This document shows positions 59,301 through 64,000 of a DNA stretch of 64,000 nt, piece after piece. The notes under the pieces were generated by a model, which was not told where the DNA came from, searched no databases, and saw nothing but the letters and a program-made list of their open reading frames with translations. Within the stretch, counting starts at the first letter, position 1. Each line of letters begins with the position of its first letter. A program made the translations under genes and the position numbers. Source of the stretch: Tetradesmus obliquus (Eukaryota > Chlorophyta > Chlorophyceae > Sphaeropleales > Scenedesmaceae); contig CP126193.1 in the NCBI GenBank assembly GCA_030272155.1, positions 7,440,001-7,504,000 on the forward strand, read 5' to 3'.

Positions 59301-62205
59301 CGCGCATCACCCTGCATGCTTGTTTTGCTTGCTGTGTGCGCCCGGCTGACCATTCTGATCGCCCTTGCATGCACCTTTCTGCTGTGCAGCCGCGTCGAGA
59401 GATCAACATGCGCACCTTCCGCCGCGCACATCGCGAGTACAAGTTCTGCCAGACGGACCTGCGGCTTGGTCTGCAGCTGCTGAACGACCTGGAGTGCCCA
59501 GCATGCAGTGACGGCATGGCTGGCGTGCATATCGACGCCAACATGAAGCTGTTCACCTGGCTGCGGCACAGGGAGCTGTGGCGGCAGCAGCACTACAGCG
59601 AGTTCTTTGCAGACGATGCAAGCGTGCTGCCGAGTCTGCAAGCCCTGGACTTGGCAATGGGCAGCACGGTGAGGATTGTGCTGCTGTGCCACATGCTGCC
59701 TTGCATCAATAGATAGAGGCTGCCCCACGTGAACTGTCGCAACATAACATGCGCCTGTAGCTGGTACGTTTAGTGAACAACATGTGCGTTGCAATGATTG
59801 GCTTGTTGGCTGCTGTTGTGACAGTGTGCAGTGTACAGATCAGCAGCGCCATAGCCTTGCAACGTCTGAGCTGCCTACTGGGCTGTGCTGCCTGCAACCT
59901 TTACTTGAGCATGCGCAGCTCGCGTCCCAGACAACATCTGCACTCCCTTGAAATGCGCTTCCCTGCGCCAGGTCACTGACGCGCCCCAGGTGCACAGCAA
60001 CGGCTTCCACGTCTGCTTTGACCTGGCGGCAGACGCCACACTGGGCTACATGCCGGCTTGCGACCGTTCTGGCGTCTGTGCTGCCACTTCTGCCATTCTG
60101 CTGCAACATCTCACCTACGGCACATCAACAGCCAGGCACTCTGCTGGCGTGTGCCTTATCTTGCTTTGCCAACTGACTGCTTCTGCGGCTTGCTTTGTTT
60201 TTGTGATTTTCTTTGCGCCAGGTCACCGACTCGCCCCAGGTGCACAGCAACGGCTTCCACGTCTGCTTTGACCTGGCGGCAGACGCCACACTGGGCTACA
60301 TCCTGCCAACCTGGCTGGAGCCAGCTGATCGCACAGCAGCAGGTGAGCTGTGTGGTATGGTTCAGCAGCTACTACAACTGAATCATGTGGTCCTGCATGT
60401 TATCAATGGGTATGGTTAAACCTGGCGGCAGACGCCACGCTGGGCTACATACTGCGCACCTGGCTGGAGCCGGCGGAATGTGAGGCAGCAGGTGAGCTGT
60501 CTGGTGTGGTTCAGCAGCTACTGTATGTGACTAGTTTGGTCCTGAATGTTTCTAATAATACTGCTTCGACTTGGCGGCAGACGCCACGCTGGGCTACATC
60601 CTGCCGACCTGGCTGGAGCCGTCTGACTGCGCGGCAGCAGGTGAGCTGTGTGGTATGGTGTGGTTCAGCAGCTACCTCCATGAATTATCTGGCCCTGCAT
60701 AGTGTCAATGGGTATGGTTAAACCTGGCAGCAGACGCCACGCTGGGCTACATCCTGCCCACCTGGCTGGAGCACGCCGACTGCGCGGCAGCCTGTGAGCA
60801 TAACTCTGCTCTTTGGACTTGTGCGTGAGCTCATATTCAATGGTACTTTTCATGTGCTGGAAGGAAAGGCAGCTGGAGCTGTCTGTCTTTTTTGTGTTCA
60901 CCTTTGTCGCAAGACTAGTGCCGCCGCCACGCTTGCCACCAATGTGAAACCCATACAAATACAAGTCACCTTTGCTGCCTGTGACTCCCACCCTCACATC
61001 ATATCACATGTTATCACTCAAAAACAATTTTCCTGCAGGTGCTGCTGCATCCTCAAGCCGTCTCGGCCTGCACTACCCCAGCTGCACAACCATCCTGCTA
61101 CCCCTCAAGCCATCCCTGCTGCCACACACCTCCAGCAGCAGCAGCAGCAACCAGCAGCAGCAGCAGCAGCAGCAGGCCCTGCGGCAGCGCTTCCAAGAGC
61201 TTCGCCCCACGCTGCTGCTGTTCCTGGGGCAGCTTGCCTGCATTTGTGTGACTGATGTGCTGCAGCCGCAGCGCAGCAGCGTGATGCTGCGGCGGCAGCT
61301 GGAGAGGGGCGTGGTGCAGCTGCGGCACGGGCCTGGTGCACAGCATGCGGAGCATTGGCTGCTCGTGAGGTGAGTGGAGGGATGAGCAGGCAGCGCTGTA
61401 GTGTAAAGCTAGATGTTTGTGGTGTGGCAGGTAGACGTTGGTGGTGATTTTGAAGCATGCCGCCTGTATTGCATCTGGCCTGTGGATGTGCACACACCCT
61501 TACAAGCTCGTCACAGCCACGCCTTGGCTTTGGAGTGGGGTGGGGTGGCCCGGGCGTGGTGCAGCTGCCTGGTGCACAGCACGCGGAGCACTGGCTGCTT
61601 GTGAGGTGAGGCGGTGGGATGGGCAGCACTGTAATGTAAAGCGTGTAGCGGCTGCAGGGCAGCTGCGTTGTGGTGGTTATGGAGCATGCCAACGCCTGTG
61701 TGGCTTCTGCCAGCATAGCTTTGCACTTGCTTGCAAGCTCACAGCAGCCGTACCCTGCACTCGCACTTCTCACCACTGTCCACCGTCTCAAAACGCTCTC
61801 ATTTATTCATGCCTATCTGCAGGTCCTCGGTGACGCTGCCTACAGCTTGGCACAGCCGCTTCCAGCAGCAGCTCAACAGCAGCAGCAGCAGCAGCAGCAA
61901 ACTTGCCCACAGCAGCAGCAGCACCACCACCACTTCCACGCAGCTCGCCCTAGCTTTCCAGCTGGACCAGCCACAGCACCCGCAGCAGCAGCAGGTGCAT
62001 GCATATCTACCATTGCGCAGCTACGGGCTGCGCTTTGTGCTGCAGGCAGACTGGCAAGTACCGAGCAGCAGGGAAGCAGTGGATGCAGATAGCTGCTGGA
62101 ATCAGGCTCTTAGGGATGAGGTGCCTGGCATGCTGCTTGCTGCAATGCAGGCTTTCGCAAGCCTGGCAGATGCCAGCAGCAGCGCTGATGGATTAGGCAA
62201 TGCAC

Positions 62206-62236
<31 letters not shown>

Positions 62237-63559
62237 TGCGGAAGGCAGTGCTGCAGGTGGTGCTTGTGCAGCAGCGCTTCCCAGCTTGAGCCGGGAGGCC
62301 TGGATCGACTGCTGGCTGCGCACGCTGCCGCTGGAAGGGGAGGCGCAGGGCTTCTTTGCTGCCCTGCCGTACAGGTGAGGACGGCAGCAGTAAGCTTCGC
62401 TGGTTCACGCTTAGTCGCGCGCTGTGTGCAAGCACTTGTGGGCGCAGGGTCGCAATGCTATGCAGAGTACAGTTTTGCCAGGTACTGTAGAGCATGGCAT
62501 GCATGGCGCTGGAAGAGGAGGCGCAGCGCTTGTTTGCTGCACTGCCGCACAGGTAAGGGGAGGGTGGTGCTTTCAAAGTATACCATTGGCGTGCAAGGCG
62601 CTTGGTTGGGGGAGCTGCGCGCATTATGCAAAAGATGCGTGGGCGCAAAGCTGCTGTGCTATACCGAAGGTAGAGAAGGACGGTACCTGTCAAACCTTTT
62701 CAAAAAATGATGATCGCCACACACGGCGCCTGTCGAGTGCAGTGTGCGCCGTGTTCCAGCACGTGTGGGCGCAGGGCCTGCGATGCTACATGTAGATTTC
62801 AGCAGGTGGTGGGCATTATAGCATGTGTTTCAGCCGCTGGAACATCACGCTAAATGTAAGGCTGCAAAGCTTGGTACAGCACCTTGACACGCTCTTTGGC
62901 CGCCATGCATGCCTGCTGCCTTACTGCGCCTGCTGTGCCTGCTGCCTGACTCCATCTGCTGCAGTGTGGCCGCTCTGCTGCGCAACAGCTGCTGCATTCC
63001 CACAGAGTCTGGCGATCTCTGCCGCCCCTGCGACGTCCTCGTCTGCAACAGCAGCAGCGTGCGGCAGCTGGTCACGCAGCAGCAGCTGCAGCAGCTACTG
63101 AACAAGCACTTTTGCCACCCAGATGTGACAGTGCTGCACACCAGCGCTGCGCTGCGTGCTGCGCTCGGCGTAGGAGAGTGCTCGCCCATGCAAGTTGTGC
63201 AGCTGATTGGTCAGATGGCAGATGCAGGGAAGTTGCAGCAGCAGGGCATCAGCTGGGTGCAGCGTATGCTGCTGTGCTTGTTTGCTATGCTGGAAGCTAC
63301 AGCAGCAGGACCTGCAGGGTTTGGCAGCAGCAACAGCAGCAGCAGACGTACACCTGGGATGGCTTCTCCAAACAGCAGGCCGAGCCCTGCTGCTGCTGCT
63401 GCTGCTGCTGCTGGCAGTACTGGTGCAGCTGCAGATGCTGCTGGCTCCTGGGCGGTGCAAGTGGCGCAGCTAGGCAGGAGCAGCGTGATCAGGCAGCTGC
63501 GTAAGCTGCAGATCTTGCCCCTGCAGGATGGGAGCTTCGTCAGCCTAGAGCCACTCAGC

Positions 63560-63601
<42 letters not shown>

Positions 63602-63776
63602 GCGGCAGCAGCGCACACAGGCGCACAGCCAGCTCCTGTAAAGCAGCCCAATGCAGCAGCAGCAGCAGCAGTGGCAGCGGTGGTGGGGCCAACGGCAGTG
63701 TTCTTCCCCTTGCAGAATCCTGCAGCTGCTGCTGCCACCAGCCCCAGACCGCCCAGGAGGCCTGTAGCAATGGGGT

Positions 63777-63813
<37 letters not shown>

Positions 63814-64000
63814 CACTCCAGCCAGCCCTGGCCTCACCAGTAGCAGCCCTTCAGCCTTACATGCATCACCTGCCACTCCTTCAACACCTGCTGCTGCTGC
63901 TACTGGCGCTGCTGCTGCTGGTGCAGACAGCCTGGCGCAGCTGCTGCAGGAGGCTGGTGTTGATGAGGGCTGGCTGCAGCCTGGGCTGGCGCTGCTGTCT
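35904..64000 (+). CDS. NOV: NO VEIN (NOV)-like nuclear GHKL ATPase, parental copy, 3' end beyond window
   Basis: Homologue of plant NO VEIN, a very large nuclear protein with a sacsin/Hsp90-type ATPase fold, required in Arabidopsis for vascular patterning and cell fate; its algal role is unknown. Exons: 35904-37346, 37650-37811, 38164-38768, 39029-39233, 39730-39879, 40060-40704, 41117-41186, 41876-42982, 43109-43620, 44045-44251, 44499-44629, 45102-45609, 46553-46978, 47479-47679, 60222-60342, 61039-61369, 61823-62374, 62965-64000+. All junction phases agree and no exon has a stop (about 2,804 codons). Landmarks: ARLGRALQRLSQELY, N box LVQ|NADDN, ALNNEAGLS, G2 box GYKGIGFKSVFK|VTD, LHYPSCTTILLPLK, LRPTLLLFL, LPLRSYGLRF, QADWQVPSSREAVD, GEAQGFFAALP, LRKLQILPLQDGSFVSL. 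Intron 14 (12.5 kb) holds a KDZ insert. Start and exons 1-4 are less certain than exons 8-18. Confidence 0.87.
38958..39009. repeat. 10-bp tandem repeat in NOV intron 3 (unit 3)
   Basis: Same five-copy GTACCAGATT array as at 15052-15102. Confidence 0.9.
39307..39365 (+). repeat. Duplicated 3' end of NOV exon 4 with donor (unit 3)
   Basis: Same as 15401-15459. Here the intron continues normally to exon 5, so this is an extra donor inside intron 4. Confidence 0.85.
41183..41492. repeat. 75-bp minisatellite starting at the NOV exon 7 donor (unit 3)
   Basis: Same 75-bp period as in unit 2, with a handful of substitutions. Each period repeats GGCAG|GTGTGG. Confidence 0.9.
43746..43792 (+). repeat. 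Duplicated 3' end of NOV exon 9 with donor (unit 3)
   Basis: PQLAELHSWSSWQQ|GTGGGA, a second copy of the exon 9 end at 43620. Confidence 0.88.
44771..44829 (+). repeat. Duplicated 3' end of NOV exon 11 with donor
   Basis: Repeats the end of exon 11 (SLMAEHIAAGLQVLAAKH, to 44629) as SLMAECIAAGLQVLAAKH followed by AG|GTGTGG, 200 bp downstream. It is absent from unit 2, where the whole block is deleted. Confidence 0.88.
45640..46032 (+). repeat. Three duplicated ends of NOV exon 12 with donors (unit 3)
   Basis: Copies end at 45739, 45896 and 46032, each before GTGAGG, as in unit 2. Confidence 0.85.
46156..46505. repeat. 35-bp minisatellite, ten perfect copies, in NOV intron 12
   Basis: Ten identical head-to-tail copies of a 35-bp unit beginning CAGGTGTACCAGCATGTTGG and ending GATACAAAA. 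Unit 2 has one copy. The perfect identity points to very recent expansion. The minus strand reads through it as a 35-residue repetitive frame, which I consider fortuitous. The array ends about 47 bp before the exon 13 acceptor and could affect splicing. Confidence 0.97.
47347..47421 (+). other. Alternative N-box micro-exon of NOV (unit 3)
   Basis: As at 20885-20959, 25 codons with both splice sites. In this unit it reads ALETLLLP instead of ALEFLLLP. Confidence 0.58.
48001..49140 (+). repeat. Direct repeat R, left copy (unit 3)
   Basis: Shares with the right copy of the same unit (58803-59942) two variants, CTGCCACCC and GCAGCTCGCG. The first is absent from unit 2 and the second is absent from the unit 2 right copy. 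Confidence 0.92.
48867..50253 (+). pseudogene. KDZ transposase, C-terminal half (unit 3)
   Basis: Equivalent to 22407-23793, essentially identical over the second catalytic Asp (HIDIMCQW) and Glu (GEECEQLF) motifs. Last recognised exon 50038-50253. Confidence 0.84.
50363..50398. repeat. (CTG)n microsatellite (unit 3)
   Basis: Two triplets shorter than the unit 2 run. Confidence 0.9.
51397..53200 (+). pseudogene. SET-domain methyltransferase fragment with extra exon duplication (unit 3)
   Basis: As in units 1 and 2, with TAG at 52472-52474. It also has a 142-bp insertion (about 51540-51681) that duplicates intron plus the start of exon A, giving a second CAG|GTGCTGCACAGCAGGTGC junction. Exon B is 51974-52149. 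Confidence 0.78.
53242..53282. repeat. Imperfect palindrome (unit 3)
   Basis: Same as 2732-2772. About 70 bp downstream, near 53343-53367, a 15-bp duplication (GGCAATTACCAC twice) is private to this unit. Confidence 0.7.
54230..54574 (-). CDS. Possible small membrane ORF (unit 3)
   Basis: Open like the other copies but with about five replacements (for example Phe to Ser near residue 8 and Val to Leu near residue 78), more than expected for a conserved gene in so recent a duplication. Confidence 0.2.
   Translation of the reverse strand: MSCCAGDSPVLRWVPPLLVVLVTLVLLITAVLKHGWAALTPTPFWGWLGFWGVWGAAVTALELKQPWLWLVQLLAQVLSWGTEKPKELVMVIIIVLVGGMVVLLLYKSGALAHA
55396..55584 (-). CDS. Possible Cys-rich exon of a minus-strand gene (unit 3)
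   Basis: Cys spacing is preserved relative to 4880-5068; one replacement (Cys to Tyr in the SMEC motif) weakens a zinc-binding role. Confidence 0.2.
   Translation of the reverse strand: MQRPPVAHASSCCQLFCKTMCWSHGKVFCSPSCHSSMEYKPIDYASWVITLRVPTKQRFARA
56616..56790 (-). CDS. Coiled-coil first exon of minus-strand gene, divergent allele (unit 3)
   Basis: Fifteen bases shorter than in units 1 and 2, in frame, with a cluster of about 13 substitutions in about 61 bp that changes residues conservatively (KRQLQDAS to KKQLEDAI) while keeping heptads, GDRELLL and the donor. Confidence 0.52.
57563..59942 (+). pseudogene. KDZ transposase, N-terminal half (unit 3)
   Basis: Zinc-finger exon to 58198, then 58291-58442, 58532-58633, 58820-58946, 59163-59286 and 59390-59668. 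Minor differences from units 1 and 2 include Phe to Cys in SGCFEAEP. The GCAGCTCGCG variant shifts the frame at the start of the next exon. Confidence 0.84.
58803..59942 (+). repeat. Direct repeat R, right copy (unit 3)
   Basis: Right-hand partner of 48001-49140. It is immediately followed by the NOV exon 15a acceptor region. Confidence 0.92.
59972..60795 (+). repeat. NOV exon 15 and its partial tandem copies (unit 3)
   Basis: Copy a starts at 59972, the functional copy b is 60222-60342, and partial copies c (60421-60491), d (60571-60640) and e (about 60723-60790) repeat LAADATLGYILxTWLEP. Donors GTGAGC are present in b, c and d; e reads CAGCCTGTGAGC and has lost the AGGT. Confidence 0.88.
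61550..61605 (+). repeat. Duplicated 3' end of NOV exon 16 with donor
   Basis: GTGGTGCAGCTG..GCACAGCACGCGGAGCACTGGCTGCT.GTGAG|GTGAGG repeats the exon 16 end at 61369. The similarity continues into the intron (GCAGCRCTGTARTGTAAAGC and GGAGCATGCC), so a segment of about 236 bp spanning the splice site was duplicated in tandem. Confidence 0.9.
62504..62552 (+). repeat. Duplicated 3' end of NOV exon 17 with donor
   Basis: GCTGGAAGAGGAGGCGCAGC..TTTGCTGCACTGCCGCACAG|GTAAGG repeats the exon 17 end at 62374. Downstream intron motifs (TGTGGGCGCAGGG near 62440 and 62764) are also repeated, at about 320-bp spacing. Confidence 0.88.
62553..62964. other. NOV intron 17, remainder
   Basis: No exon is required here: exon 17 (phase 2) and exon 18 (one-base start) join directly, as in plant NOV where FFSSLP is followed at once by the next conserved segment. 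Confidence 0.65.

Larger units (their letters stand above)
48001..59942 (+). mobile_element. Circularly permuted KDZ DNA transposon in NOV intron 14 (unit 3)
   Basis: Same layout as the unit 2 insert: R 48001-49140, C-half to 50253, SET fragment 51397-53200, minus-strand ORFs, N-half from 57563, R 58803-59942. R-to-R distance is 10,802 bp. The left and right junctions with NOV are at the same bases as in unit 2, so the insertion predates the segmental duplication. Confidence 0.85.
46553..60342 (+). other. NOV exons 13-15, GHKL ATPase domain interrupted by a 12.5-kb intron
   Basis: Exon 13 (46553-46978) ends AQNARLGRALQRLSQELYSS...ELVQ. Exon 14 (47479-47679) supplies the N box Asn/Asp residues (NADDN), LNNEAGLS, DIGASTK and the glycine-rich GYKGIGFKSVFK. 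Exon 15 (60222-60342) supplies VTDSPQVHSNGFHVCFDL. Together these are the ATP-binding elements of the sacsin/NOV ATPase. A splice over intron 14 must skip the entire KDZ insert, including its internal splice sites, to keep the domain intact. Unit 3 has Cys where unit 2 has Trp just before IGYKG. Confidence 0.88.
34393..60972. repeat. Segmental tandem unit 3, contiguous with the rest of NOV
   Basis: A 26,580-bp unit. It is the longest copy and the only one whose right edge flows into unique NOV exons, so it represents the parental gene arrangement. Confidence 0.92.
61039..64000 (+). other. NOV exons 16-18, unique C-terminal region
   Basis: Exon 16 (61039-61369) carries SRLGLHYPSCTTILLPLK and LRPTLLLFLGQLACI, matching the strand-helix region after the ATPase domain in plant NOV. 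Exon 17 (61823-62374) has a Gln/Ser/His run, then LALAFQL, AYLPLRSYGLRFVLQADW, VPSSREAVDADSCWNQAL and LPLEGEAQGFFAALP. Exon 18 (62965 to the window edge) reads VAALLRNSCCIPTESGDL, VTVLHTSAALRAALGVG, LRKLQILPLQDGSFVSLEP and long Ala/Ser/Pro tracts. This sequence is not duplicated in the window. The stop codon and any DUF3883-like C-terminus lie beyond 64000. Confidence 0.88.

Noticed and set aside
1-64000. Complete functional KDZ transposase gene
   Set aside because: Each half is present, but every unit has the C-half upstream of the N-half, the right R ends in NOV, and the left R lacks exons 1-3. No contiguous full-length gene exists in the window.
1-64000. CRISPR array or prokaryotic defence system
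   Set aside because: The repeats are minisatellites or exon fragments without unique spacers, and the genes are intron-containing eukaryotic families.

Overview
This is nuclear DNA from a eukaryote, most likely a chlorophyte green alga. The signs are many short exons with GT..AG introns (donors mostly GTGAGT, GTGCGT or GTGGGT; acceptors TGCAG), moderately GC-rich sequence, and heavy CAG/GCA/CTG triplet runs that give poly-Gln, poly-Ala and poly-Ser tracts. It resembles the Scenedesmus/Tetradesmus group, but that placement is an inference. No bacterial operon, CRISPR array, rRNA or tRNA was seen.

The window is a head-to-tail segmental array. Unit 1 is 1-10483 (its start lies outside the window), unit 2 is 10484-34392 (23,909 bp) and unit 3 is 34393-60972 (26,580 bp). 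Units are about 99% identical by eye, apart from a few deletions and repeat expansions. The sequence from 60973 to 64000 is single-copy. Each complete unit holds (a) a short unit head with decayed minus-strand coding sequence, (b) the 5' part of a large plus-strand gene recognisable as the NO VEIN (NOV)/sacsin-like GHKL ATPase family, and (c) an approximately 11.8-kb insert in the NOV intron just after the ATPase G2 box. The unit ends just after the next NOV exon.

Only unit 3 runs on into the rest of NOV. There I can build an 18-exon model (35904 to the window edge, about 2,800 codons) whose intron phases all agree and whose exons carry no stop. It includes the ATPase N box, the GYKGIGFKS box, the VPSSRE module and the FxPLxDGSF-like module. 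Unit 2 is truncated at 3' and has lost two internal blocks of about 1.19 and 1.06 kb. Unit 1 shows only the last duplicated exon.

The insert is a Kyakuja-Dileera-Zisupton (KDZ) DNA transposon in circularly permuted order: a 1.14-kb coding segment R, the C-terminal half of the transposase, about 7 kb of other sequence, the N-terminal zinc-finger half, then R again. The 7-kb stretch carries a broken SET-domain methyltransferase fragment (plus strand), a possible small minus-strand membrane ORF, and a minus-strand gene beginning with a coiled coil that faces the transposase promoter.

A second pattern runs through the whole window. The 3' ends of exons, with their GT donor, are repeatedly tandem-duplicated into the following intron. 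This affects about half of the NOV exons and the SET exon, and one case is found only in unit 3, so the process looks recent.
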